From positions 124,001 to 188,000 of the forward strand of contig NZ_KE384481.1 of the NCBI RefSeq assembly GCF_000425945.1: a stretch of 64,000 bases of DNA. Direction: 5' to 3'. How positions within the stretch are numbered: the stretch's first letter is position 1; each line of letters opens with the position of its first letter. A program made the translations under genes and the position numbers. The notes beneath the pieces were generated by a model, which saw only the letters and a list, made by a program, of their open reading frames with translations, had not been told where the DNA came from and searched no databases. Positions 44,753-52,954 of the stretch are shown piece by piece. Source of the stretch: Candidatus Solirubrobacter pratensis. Lineage in GTDB: Bacteria > Actinomycetota > Thermoleophilia > Solirubrobacterales > Solirubrobacteraceae.

Positions 44753-45661
44753 TTAGACGATGCCCAGGCTCCGGAGCTTCTCGTCGATCAGATCGATCCC
44801 GAGGCGGTAGCCCGGCCGCGGGAACAGATCGAGCGCGTGGAGCCTCCTCCCTTCGTATTCGACGTCCTTGACCAGCAGGACTCCGTCGCCCGTCTTGACG
44901 AGCACGCCGCGATCCTCCAGTCGGTAGACCACGTGCCCGGAGATCTCCTCGTAGGGCACGGTGCTGAACAGCTCGGCTGACAGGATCACCAGCTTCTTGT
45001 CCTGGAAGACGGTGAAGGCTCCAGGCGCCGCGGGAGGCGACAGCGCGCGGACGAAGCGCTCGATCTGCTCCGACGACCGTCCCCATTCGATGTAGCAGTC
45101 CCGCATGTAACGCCGGCCCACGAACGTAGCGTCCCGGAGATCCTGCGGCAGCTCGATAAGCGCGCCCCGCACGAGGGCTCGGAGGACCCGCGGGAGCGTC
45201 TCCACTAGATCTTCGACAAGCTGCGACTTCAGGCCCGAGAACGTGGCCTCCGGCGTGATGGGAAAGCGCCGCTGGAAGATGATCGGCCCGCCGTCGAGCG
45301 TGCTGTCGACGCGGTGGACCGTATAACCGATTTCGGTCTCGCCGTTGATGAACGCCCAGCCGTTGCCGTGCACCCCGCGGTACCTCGGCAGCAGGCCGCC
45401 ATGGCAGTTGACGACCGTACCCGCCCGCACGAAATCCGCGGGCAACAGTCGCTGGTAGTCGCAGACGAGGCAGAGGTCCCAGGTGTGCGAGGCGAGCTCG
45501 TCGAGCGAGCGGACGAAGCGAATCGGCTCGGGGCGGCCGTTCCTGCCGGAGTCGGCAGCCGGGTCGCAATCGAGCGCGGCGACGACATCGAAGCCGGAGC
45601 GGGCGAGCGCCGGTACGACGCGATCGAACACCGGCCCTGTGCCGAGCGCCGCGACCCTCAT
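44753..45661 (-). CDS. Formyltransferase family protein (long form)
   Basis: 302 residues from ATG 45661, which overlaps the stop of the acyltransferase gene (ATGA). The core TVVNCHGGLLPRYRGVHGN and DSTLDGGPIIFQ carry the expected Asn, His and Asp. A ~90-residue C-terminal domain follows (FTVFQDKKLVILSAELF, VLLVKDVEYEGRRL), as in Fmt-like enzymes. It and the shorter neighbour are paralogues. Probable acceptors are nucleotide- or lipid-linked amino sugars made by the cluster; the two may act on different positions or sugars. Confidence 0.87.
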   Translation of the reverse strand: MRVAALGTGPVFDRVVPALARSGFDVVAALDCDPAADSGRNGRPEPIRFVRSLDELASHTWDLCLVCDYQRLLPADFVRAGTVVNCHGGLLPRYRGVHGNGWAFINGETEIGYTVHRVDSTLDGGPIIFQRRFPITPEATFSGLKSQLVEDLVETLPRVLRALVRGALIELPQDLRDATFVGRRYMRDCYIEWGRSSEQIERFVRALSPPAAPGAFTVFQDKKLVILSAELFSTVPYEEISGHVVYRLEDRGVLVKTGDGVLLVKDVEYEGRRLHALDLFPRPGYRLGIDLIDEKLRSLGIV

Positions 45662-46671
45662 CGCCGGTCCTCGTTCGATCGGTTCCAGACATAGCGCCGC
45701 CTGAGGAACGTCTGGCCCCCATGGCTCTCCTTGAAGCGAGTGAGCGTCATGTTGAGCATGAGGCGGAACGAAGACGGTCCGAGGTCGACCCATCGAATCG
45801 AGTGCTCGAGCGCCCACCGATAGAGCTCGACGAGCAGGAGGTCCATGGCCCTGAGGTCACGACCCCTTGGGCTGTCGGCCGGATAGAACGCGTTGAGGAC
45901 GGACGGCGTCGCCTGAAAGGCGAGGATCCCGGCGAGCGCGTCTGCGTCGGCCGTCGCGAGAAACAGGTGCATGCCTTCAGGAGCGAGGTCATGAATCCTC
46001 AGCAATTCCGTGCACGAGTGCGTGGGTGTGGCGCCGAAGCGCTTCCTGTTGTCGGCGAGGATCGGATAGAACCGCTCGAGATCGGCGGTGAATTGCGCGG
46101 AATGGCGTACGGTGACGCCCCGCGTCAGCGCCTGCTTTGCGTTCCGCCAGGCGCTCGCCCGAACCAGGTGCCTGGGAAAGTCAGGATCGGCCTCGATGGG
46201 CACGATGAGACAGAGCTCAGGCTGCCGAAGCACGAATCCCAGCTGGTTGAGCTTGAACTCGATCGCTTCCGAGTACGCCGCCTCCTCCCAGTAGGGCGCG
46301 GGGGCGAGGACGATCTCCGCGCGTGTGCAGCCCAGCCCCTTGATGTCCTCCCACCAGAGATTCAGGCACTCGTCCAACTTGGCGTAGCTCAGAGCTTCAT
46401 GCACCAGCCCACCATGTGACGAGCCGAGTGGACTGTGGAAGGTCGGGTCGCCTCCGTTGGTGACGGCGCCGGGAAGGAAGGCGACGGGGCTGCCGTTCCA
46501 GGAGAAGAGGTAGTGGCGCCACTGAGCGTCGGGGAACTTGTCGGCGCCGTGATAGGACAAGAACCTCGGGTGGTGAAACAGCGTCTCATTGATCGCCGAG
46601 CCGAACAGGCGATCGATCGCGTCGAGCGCGGCGGAGTTCGTGGTCAGGACGTCGCAGCGGAGACCGGACAT
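45658..46671 (-). CDS. FemAB/BioF2-like GNAT-fold acyltransferase
   Basis: 337 residues from ATG 46671. The layout matches BioF2-like (GNAT-superfamily) proteins: an N-terminal half with FFAB-like FHHPRFLSYHGADKF, and a C-terminal GNAT half with ADALAGILAFQATPSVLNAF and MDLLLVELYRWALEHSIRWVDLGPS. These enzymes attach amino-acyl or acyl groups to amines, for example in exopolysaccharides. Its stop overlaps the formyltransferase start, so both modifications may be made on the same sugar product. Confidence 0.8.
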   Translation of the reverse strand: MSGLRCDVLTTNSAALDAIDRLFGSAINETLFHHPRFLSYHGADKFPDAQWRHYLFSWNGSPVAFLPGAVTNGGDPTFHSPLGSSHGGLVHEALSYAKLDECLNLWWEDIKGLGCTRAEIVLAPAPYWEEAAYSEAIEFKLNQLGFVLRQPELCLIVPIEADPDFPRHLVRASAWRNAKQALTRGVTVRHSAQFTADLERFYPILADNRKRFGATPTHSCTELLRIHDLAPEGMHLFLATADADALAGILAFQATPSVLNAFYPADSPRGRDLRAMDLLLVELYRWALEHSIRWVDLGPSSFRLMLNMTLTRFKESHGGQTFLRRRYVWNRSNEDRR

Positions 46672-46726
46672 CAGGCCGCAGCGTCCTCGGTGGCGACGGC
46701 CGGCACGCGCGTCCGGGCGCATGCCG

Positions 46727-47095
46727 TCATGACCGCAGCAGCATCACGACGCCCGCGACGATGACCGCGATGCCGGTCCAACGCTGAACCGTGACGCGCT
46801 CGTGGAGGAACAGCTGTCCGATCAGCGCGACCAGCACGTAGCTGAGGCTGTAGAGCGGCACGACCTTCGACAGCTCCTCGCTCCCATAGAGCTCGAGACT
46901 GATCAGCAGGACGACGACGAGCAGCGCCCCGCCGGCCAGGAAGCGCCAGTCCCCCGCGAGCCGCGGAAGATGGCCCAGCGAAGCGGAGCTCCCAAGCCTG
47001 AAGCCGCCGGCGTCGACGAGCGCCGCTCGCACCAGGTAGAGGCCGGCGAGCCCGATGGCGATCGCCGCCATCACGAGCAGGAACGGCCGCCTCAT
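46727..47095 (-). CDS. SMR-family (ArnE/ArnF-like) membrane protein, copy A
   Basis: 122 residues, four membrane helices, the size and pattern of SMR transporters and ArnE/ArnF flippase subunits. The last half (LSKVVPLYSLSYVLVALIG, GIAVIVAGVVML) is nearly identical to copy B at 47235-47603, which lies head-to-head. ATG 47095 gives the same length as copy B; an ATG at 47176 would add a non-hydrophobic tail. It heads the subcluster of acyl- and formyltransferase genes. Flipping of a lipid-linked amino sugar is inferred from the neighbours. Confidence 0.85.
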   Translation of the reverse strand: MRRPFLLVMAAIAIGLAGLYLVRAALVDAGGFRLGSSASLGHLPRLAGDWRFLAGGALLVVVLLISLELYGSEELSKVVPLYSLSYVLVALIGQLFLHERVTVQRWTGIAVIVAGVVMLLRS

Positions 47096-47234
47096 CGACC
47101 GATCGGCGCCGGACGCGTGCACGTCCGGCGCCGTAGCCTCGGAGGAGGGCGGATCTGGGAGATGGAGAGTGGGCATATGCGATGGGGTTCCTGTCCGCGC
47201 ACGCGGAGTCCACGCCGGCGCTAGGCTGGCGGGC

Positions 47235-47603
47235 ATGGTCCGGACGCTGCTGCTGATGCTGCTGGCGATCGGGTTCGGGCTGGGCGGCACGTACCTCATT
47301 CGGGCCGCGCTCGTCGATGTCGGCGGCTTCACCGTCGGCAGCCGCACGGCGGCGCGCCAGCTTCGGCGCCTCACGTCCAAGCGCCGCTTCTGGGCGGGTG
47401 GCGGACTGATCGGCGCGACGCTGGTCGTGAGCCTCGACCTCTACGGCAACCAGGATCTGTCGAAGGTGGTGCCGCTCTACAGCCTCAGCTATGTGCTGGT
47501 CGCGCTGATCGGGCGGCTGTTCCTGGGCGAGCGCGTCACGCTGCGGCGCTGGATCGCGATTCTGGTCATCGTCGCGGGCGTCGTCGTGCTCGTGCAGTCG
47601 TGA
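47235..47603 (+). CDS. SMR-family (ArnE/ArnF-like) membrane protein, copy B
   Basis: 122 residues, four membrane helices. It is aligned end to end with copy A without gaps, with the block DLSKVVPLYSLSYVLVALIG almost unchanged. It is the only plus-strand gene in the glycan cluster, divergent from copy A (139 bp apart) and convergent with the GT2-Rossmann gene. Two unequal SMR subunits would match the ArnE/ArnF heterodimer. The start ATG 47235 has GGCGGGC just before it. Confidence 0.85.
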   Translation: MVRTLLLMLLAIGFGLGGTYLIRAALVDVGGFTVGSRTAARQLRRLTSKRRFWAGGGLIGATLVVSLDLYGNQDLSKVVPLYSLSYVLVALIGRLFLGERVTLRRWIAILVIVAGVVVLVQS

Positions 47604-47620
47604 CCGCATCGGGCCGCGCT

Positions 47621-47640
47621 CGAGCGCAGTGAGACGCTCG
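47621..47640 (+). terminator. Short hairpin between convergent genes
   Basis: CGAGCG (47621-47626) and CGCTCG (47635-47640), with an 8-nt loop, lie between the SMR copy B stop and the GT2-Rossmann stop. Weak, no U tract. Confidence 0.4.
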
Positions 47641-47641
47641 C

Positions 47642-49714
47642 TCATCGCGCCGCCCCCACGACCCATTGGACGTAGCCGAGCTCGCTCAGGCTGCGCTGCC
47701 GCTCCTCCTTGCAGAGCACCTCGCCGACCTTGAGACCCCCCGCCTGCAACCGGACGATCGGCTCCGGCCCGACCGCCGAGGGCAGGATCCCCATGTGTCC
47801 GCGCTGCGGCGCCACGGCCGGCCACACCGGCACCCCGGCTGCGAGAAGTCCTTCACGGTCGATGTCGCCCCAGTACTGGGCGACAACGGCGCCCGGCGTC
47901 TGCGCGGCCAGGAGTTGCGCCTCGGTGGCGTCCAGCACGGACTGGGCGCGCGGCCGGAGAGCGACGAGGACGGCATCCAGGGTCGGGTCGAGCCGGCCGT
48001 CGGCCAGCCGTTCGCGGACCTCGACCACCGCTCCGGCGGCTGTGAGTCCCCGCTCGATGAAGGCCCGGTACGGGTTGTCGCAGAGCAGCAGGATCCTGCT
48101 CGCGGTGACGCCGACGCCGGCGTCCGTGAGCAGCTTCACGGCCATCACGCCGAGGAAGGAGAAGACGTCGACGTTCGGATGCCGTTCGTTCGTCCCGCCG
48201 ACGCGTATCCCGCGCTCGCAGCAGGCGTCCACGTCGACGTCGTCCGGGCGCAGCTCCCATGCCTCGTACATCAGCGAGATCGCGGCGCCCCGCTTCATCC
48301 CGGCGATCGTCGGCGCATCAAGTGGACGCAAGTGGCCGGAGTTGGTGACGATGTCCGCCTCGGACAGACGCGCATCGGGCTTGCTCGCGACGAGCTCGAT
48401 CCGATCCTCGACGCCGGCCCATGCCGCGACCTCGCGCGTATACGCGGCGGCCTCGTCAGCCGTGCCGTAGGGACCGTGGCTGGCCAGCGCGAGGACCCGG
48501 CGTGCCCCGGCCATGGCGGCGAGGACCGGCGTCACCGCGTACGCACCCGTGGCCGCCTCAGTCACCACGGTGCGGCCCTCGAGGTCGAGCTCCAGGCGCC
48601 GCACGGCCGCCTTCATGAGGGTCACGAGCCGGCGGGAGTTGAGCCCAGGGTGTTGGTCGGCGCTCGGCACCCGCGGGCTGACGACCTCGCGGGCGGCCGC
48701 CGCGCTGGAGCGGCGGGGTGGGCTGCCACCGGCACGGCGCTCCCGCCGCGCCTCGATGAACGGCGGTGCCGCCCGCACCTCGTCGAGGATCCGCCAGACG
48801 TACTCCCCGAGGAGTCCGATCGCCATCAACATCGACCCGCCCGCGAGCGAGCTGACCACCATCAGCGTGGCCCAGCCGGAGATCGGGACGTCGGCGATCG
48901 CGGCCCGCAGGACGGTCGCGACGCCCAGCGCGATGCCCGCGAGGCACGCGACCACTCCCGTCAGCGACGCCAAGCGGATCGGCGCCGCCGAGTAGCTCGT
49001 GACCATGTCGACCGCCAGCTTCGCCCGCTTCCGGACCGTCCAGTTGGAACGGCCGCCGCCGCGGGCGCCGCGCTCGTAGTCCACGAAAGCCTGCGCGAAG
49101 CCGAGGTTGTAGATCAGCAGAAACAGCGAGCTGTTGCGGGCGGAGCATTGGAGCACCGCCTCGATCACCCGCCGGCTTGCCATGAGGAAGTCCAGGCCCG
49201 ACGGCGGGTAGTCGAGCCCCGTCAGCAGCCGGAACAGCCGGTAATAGGCCGCGGCCGCGAGGCGCGTGGCAGCAGGGTCGTTGCGGCGTTCCCGCCGCCG
49301 CCCCCAGACGACGTCGAACCCCGAATCGAGCCGCTCCAGCATGTCGGGCAGCGCCTCCGGCGGGTCCTGGCCGTCGGCGGCCATCACGGCCAGGAAGTCG
49401 CCGGTCGCATAGCGCAGCCCGCACCGGATCGCGGCGTGGGAGCCCGCGTTGGTCGCGAGCTCGACCACCCTGCCTTCGAGCCGGCCATGCAGGCCGTCGC
49501 ACGCCTCGTCGAAGGTGGCGTCCGCCGAGCCGTCGCTGACCACGATCACCTCGATCCGTCCGCCGAGCCCGGGTTCGCGCCCCGCGACCGCCGAGAGCCG
49601 CTCGAGCGTGCGCCCGATGACGCCCGCCTCGTTGTAGGCGGGAACGACGACGCTCAGCAGCGGCCGGGTATCGCCCGGCTCCACGGTCTCCATACGTGCC
49701 GCGCTCAGCGCCAT
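47642..49714 (-). CDS. ArnC/DPM-type glycosyltransferase fused to a Rossmann-like domain
   Basis: 690 residues from ATG 49714, with GGAGGG 6 nt upstream. Residues ~18-240 are a family-2 glycosyltransferase (SVVVPAYNEAGVIGRTLERL, VVSDGSADATF, AADGQDPPEALPDML). Two helices follow (~250-320), as in ArnC and dolichyl-phosphate-mannose synthase-like enzymes that load sugars on polyprenyl phosphate. Residues ~365-690 form a second, Rossmann-like unit (GARRVLALASHGPYG, DIVTNSGHLRPLDAPTI, RILLLCDNPYRAF) resembling NAD-dependent dehydrogenase/hydrolase folds; its family was not identified. The fusion is continuous, with no frameshift seen. It overlaps the aminotransferase stop. Confidence 0.85.
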   Translation of the reverse strand: MALSAARMETVEPGDTRPLLSVVVPAYNEAGVIGRTLERLSAVAGREPGLGGRIEVIVVSDGSADATFDEACDGLHGRLEGRVVELATNAGSHAAIRCGLRYATGDFLAVMAADGQDPPEALPDMLERLDSGFDVVWGRRRERRNDPAATRLAAAAYYRLFRLLTGLDYPPSGLDFLMASRRVIEAVLQCSARNSSLFLLIYNLGFAQAFVDYERGARGGGRSNWTVRKRAKLAVDMVTSYSAAPIRLASLTGVVACLAGIALGVATVLRAAIADVPISGWATLMVVSSLAGGSMLMAIGLLGEYVWRILDEVRAAPPFIEARRERRAGGSPPRRSSAAAAREVVSPRVPSADQHPGLNSRRLVTLMKAAVRRLELDLEGRTVVTEAATGAYAVTPVLAAMAGARRVLALASHGPYGTADEAAAYTREVAAWAGVEDRIELVASKPDARLSEADIVTNSGHLRPLDAPTIAGMKRGAAISLMYEAWELRPDDVDVDACCERGIRVGGTNERHPNVDVFSFLGVMAVKLLTDAGVGVTASRILLLCDNPYRAFIERGLTAAGAVVEVRERLADGRLDPTLDAVLVALRPRAQSVLDATEAQLLAAQTPGAVVAQYWGDIDREGLLAAGVPVWPAVAPQRGHMGILPSAVGPEPIVRLQAGGLKVGEVLCKEERQRSLSELGYVQWVVGAAR

Positions 49715-50865
49715 GGCGGGCCCTCCACGGCGCAGTGCGCAACGGCGGTGGCGAGCGCCTCCGCGACCCGCTCGACGTCCTTCGTGTCCATGCCGTGGAA
49801 CAGCGGCAGGATCAGCGAGCGGCGCGTGAGGCGCTCGGTCACCGGAAGGGCGGGAGCCGGGAGGGCGGCGCAGGACGGCTCGAGATGCGCCGCCATGATC
49901 CCCCGCCGAGTGGCGATGCCGCGATCGAGCAGCTCCTGCATGACGACGTCGCGCTGCAGCGGGAGGTCGTCGTCGAGCTGGACGACATACGACTGGTAGT
50001 TCGTCGTGCCGTACGGTGGATCGGCCGGGAGGGACAGGCCCGGGACGTCCCCCAGCAGCTCGCTGTAGCGCGCCGCGAGCGCGCGGCGGCGGGCGACGAT
50101 GGCGTCCAGCTTGCCGAGTTGCACGAGGCCGATCGCGGCCTGCAGGTCCGTCATCCGGTAGTTGAACCCCAGCTCCTCGTACGCCTCCACGACCACTGTC
50201 CGGCTCGCGTGCCGCTCGTGGGCGGACACCGCCATGCCGTGCTCGCGAAGGCGCCGCAGCCGGCGCGCGAGCCGCCCGTCACCGGTCAGCAGCATGCCGC
50301 CCTCCCCCGTGGTGATGAGCTTGCGCGGGTGGAAGCTCAGCGCCACGAGGTTGCGCGCCCCGACCGGGAGACCGCGATATGTCGAGCCGATGGCGCAGGC
50401 CGCGTCCTCCACCACCGTCACGCCGCGCGGCTTGCAGAGGGCCTCGATCGCGTCCAGATCGGCCGGCATCCCGGCCTGGTGGACGACGATCACGGCGCGC
50501 GTCGCCGGGCTGAGGGCGCGCTCGAGCGTCTCGGCCGTGATGTTCTGCGTCTCGAGGTCGACGTCCGCGAAGACGGGACGCGCCCCGGCGTAGCGTGGCG
50601 CGTTCGTGGTGGCGATGAACGACAGCGACGGGACCACGACCTCGTCCCCGGGACCGACGCCGAGCGCGTGCAGCGCGAGGTGAAGCGCCGTCGTGCAGGA
50701 CGTGGTCGCGACGCCCTCTCCGGCGCCGAGCGCCGCGGCGACGGACGCCTCGAAGGCGGCGACCTTCGGCCCCTGCGCGACCCAGCCCGAGGCCAGCACT
50801 TCGTTGACCGCCGCCGCCTCCTCCGCGCCCAGCCATGGACGCGTGATCGGGATCACGCCGTCCAC
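49705..50865 (-). CDS. DegT/DnrJ/EryC1 sugar aminotransferase (second copy)
   Basis: 386 residues. GTG 50865 has GAGGTGG 6 nt upstream and overlaps the epimerase stop by 13 bp. The PLP Lys is in LSFHPRKLITTGEGG, the Asp in VVEDAACAIGSTYRG, and SCTTALHLALHALGVGPGDE is the cofactor phosphate region. These enzymes transaminate keto-sugar nucleotides using glutamate. In Arn-type pathways ArnB does this at C4. It differs clearly from the other DegT enzyme of the cluster, suggesting two aminations or a second role. Confidence 0.93.
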   Translation of the reverse strand: MDGVIPITRPWLGAEEAAAVNEVLASGWVAQGPKVAAFEASVAAALGAGEGVATTSCTTALHLALHALGVGPGDEVVVPSLSFIATTNAPRYAGARPVFADVDLETQNITAETLERALSPATRAVIVVHQAGMPADLDAIEALCKPRGVTVVEDAACAIGSTYRGLPVGARNLVALSFHPRKLITTGEGGMLLTGDGRLARRLRRLREHGMAVSAHERHASRTVVVEAYEELGFNYRMTDLQAAIGLVQLGKLDAIVARRRALAARYSELLGDVPGLSLPADPPYGTTNYQSYVVQLDDDLPLQRDVVMQELLDRGIATRRGIMAAHLEPSCAALPAPALPVTERLTRRSLILPLFHGMDTKDVERVAEALATAVAHCAVEGPPWR

Positions 50866-51821
50866 GCGCCCACCTCGCGCTCCGCGCGCCACCAGTCGAC
50901 CAGCGTTCGCAGGCCCTCCTCCAGTCCCAGCTCCGCCTCGAAGCCCAGCCGATCGCGCGCCCGCGTGGTGTCGGCCAGCCGGCGCGCGACGTTGTTGACC
51001 GCCCGCGCCGGCCCATACGCGACGGCAAGGTCGGAGTCCATCGCTCGCAGGAGCATCTGCGCCAGCTCCGCAAGGCTCGTCTCAGTGCCGCTGGCGACGT
51101 TGCAGACCTCGTCGGTGACGTCCGACGCGGCCGCCAGCACGTTCGCGCGGGCGACGTCGGCGACGTGGACGAAGTCCATCGTCTGCCTGCCGTCCCCCAG
51201 GATCACCGGCGGGCGTCCAGTCGCGATGCGCTCGATCCAGCGGATCAGGACCTCGGTATAGACACCGTGGACGTCCATCCGCGGCCCGTAGACGTTGAAG
51301 TACCGAAGCGCCACGTAGTCGAGCCCGTACATGGCGTGGAAGCTGCGAAGCAGGCCCTCGTTGAAGGTCTTGGCCGCGCCGTAGAGCGTGTCGTTGGCGT
51401 ACGGGTGGTGGTCCTCGCTCGTCGGGAAGCGCTCGGCCATTCCGTAGATCGAGGCCGACGACGCCGCGATCACCTTGCCGACCCCGGCCCTGGCCGCGGC
51501 CTCGAACACGTTGAAGCTGCCGTTGACGAGCACGTCGACGGCAAGCCGCGGCTCCTCGGCGCAGCGCGTGATCCGAAGGGCCGCTTGGTGAAAGAGGACG
51601 TCCGCGCCCGTGGCCAGCCGCTCGACGAGCGTCTGGTCGCGGATGTCGCCCTCGACGACGCGCACATTGCCGTTCGCCTCCGCCCAGGCGAGGTTGGAGC
51701 GCCGGCCGCGCGAGAGATCGTCGAGGATGACCACCTCCCCGGCGCCCTGCTCGACCAGGAGGTCGGCGATGTGCGAGCCGACGAGCCCGAGCCCGCCGGT
51801 GATCAGTGCACGGTCGATCAT
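50853..51821 (-). CDS. NAD-dependent sugar-nucleotide epimerase/dehydratase (SDR)
   Basis: 322 residues. Rossmann GGLGLVGSH at the N terminus, the SDR catalytic Ser region ASSASIYG, and YGAAK (Tyr, Lys) are intact; YFNVYGPRMDVHGVYTEVL is typical of UDP-glucose 4-epimerase-like enzymes. It probably makes a 4-keto or epimerised nucleotide sugar for the aminotransferases. ATG 51821 overlaps the upstream aminotransferase stop (ATGA). Confidence 0.93.
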   Translation of the reverse strand: MIDRALITGGLGLVGSHIADLLVEQGAGEVVILDDLSRGRRSNLAWAEANGNVRVVEGDIRDQTLVERLATGADVLFHQAALRITRCAEEPRLAVDVLVNGSFNVFEAAARAGVGKVIAASSASIYGMAERFPTSEDHHPYANDTLYGAAKTFNEGLLRSFHAMYGLDYVALRYFNVYGPRMDVHGVYTEVLIRWIERIATGRPPVILGDGRQTMDFVHVADVARANVLAAASDVTDEVCNVASGTETSLAELAQMLLRAMDSDLAVAYGPARAVNNVARRLADTTRARDRLGFEAELGLEEGLRTLVDWWRAEREVGAWTA

Positions 51822-52954
51822 GCGGTGTCCTCCATCGCCGCCAAAAGGGCCTGGGCGACGCGATCGATGTGAGCGTCCGGCAGCTCCGGGTACATCGGCA
51901 GAGACAACACGCGGGCGGCGCTGCGCTCGGCCTCCGGGAACGTGCCCGCGCCACGTCCGAGCTGCATGTACGCGGGCTGGAGGTGGATGGGAGAGGGGTA
52001 GTGCACCCCGGTTGCGATCCCCATCCGGTCCAGCCGCGTGCGCACTGCGCCGCGATGGTCCACCTCCACCGGGTACAGATGCCAGACCGGCTCGGCCCAC
52101 GGCGCCGTGTACGGCAGGCGGACGCCCGGGACTCCCCGGAGCGCGCCGGCGTAGCGAGCGGCCACGCGCCGGCGGTCGGCCGTCCAGTCCTCGAGGCGCC
52201 GCAGCTTGATGCGCAGCGCCGCCGCGGCGAGCTCCGGGAGCCGGGCGTTGCAGCCGACGAGCTCGTGGCGGTTGCGCTCGCGCTGGCCATGGTCGCGCAG
52301 CGCGCGCACAGCACCGGCGAGCGCGGCGTCGTTGGTCGTGACGGCGCCTCCTTCTCCGGTCGCGCCGAGGTTCTTGGACGGATAGAAGGAGAAGCAGCCG
52401 ATGTGCCCGAGCGCTCCGGCCCGCGTCCCGTGGCAGCGGGCAAGGTGTGCCTGGGCGGCGTCCTCGACGATCCAGGCACCGTGTTCGGCGGCGACGCGGG
52501 CGAGCGCGTCCATGTCCGCCGGGTGCCCGTACAGGTGCACCGCCATGATCCCGGCGGCGCCATGGCGGCGCAGCTCGCGCTCCACCCCCTCCACCGAGAT
52601 GGTGCGCGTGGGCGGGTCGCAGTCGACGAGCACCGGAATCGCCCCGACCAGGCTCACGGCCTCGACGGTCGCGACGAACGTGTTCGCCGGCACGATGACG
52701 CGGTCACCGGGCCCGGCGCCGAGGGCACGCAGCCCGAGCACGAGCGCATCGGTCCCGGTGGAGACGGCGACGCAGTGCCGCGTCTCGCAAGCGGCCGCGA
52801 ACTCCTGCTCGAACGCTGCCACCTCCGGCCCGCTCACGAACGCGCCGGCGCGCAGGATGCGGCTCCACGCCGCGAGGATCTCGTCGTGCAGCGGCGCGTG
52901 CTGCTCGGCGAGGTCGATCAGCGGGACCCGCACCGGACTCGCGGCGACGGTCAT
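51818..52954 (-). CDS. DegT/DnrJ/EryC1 sugar aminotransferase (first copy)
   Basis: 378 residues from ATG 52954, overlapping the Gfo/Idh stop (ATGA). The PLP Lys lies in FSFYPSKNLGATGEGG, the Asp in IVEDAAQAHLA; the N terminus VPLIDLAEQHAPLHDEI is typical of WecE/WbpE/FdtB-like enzymes. Gfo/Idh dehydrogenase followed by DegT recalls WlbA/WlbE-type pairs that oxidise and aminate C3 of a nucleotide sugar. A 3-amino sugar product is therefore possible, by inference. Confidence 0.93.
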   Translation of the reverse strand: MTVAASPVRVPLIDLAEQHAPLHDEILAAWSRILRAGAFVSGPEVAAFEQEFAAACETRHCVAVSTGTDALVLGLRALGAGPGDRVIVPANTFVATVEAVSLVGAIPVLVDCDPPTRTISVEGVERELRRHGAAGIMAVHLYGHPADMDALARVAAEHGAWIVEDAAQAHLARCHGTRAGALGHIGCFSFYPSKNLGATGEGGAVTTNDAALAGAVRALRDHGQRERNRHELVGCNARLPELAAAALRIKLRRLEDWTADRRRVAARYAGALRGVPGVRLPYTAPWAEPVWHLYPVEVDHRGAVRTRLDRMGIATGVHYPSPIHLQPAYMQLGRGAGTFPEAERSAARVLSLPMYPELPDAHIDRVAQALLAAMEDTA

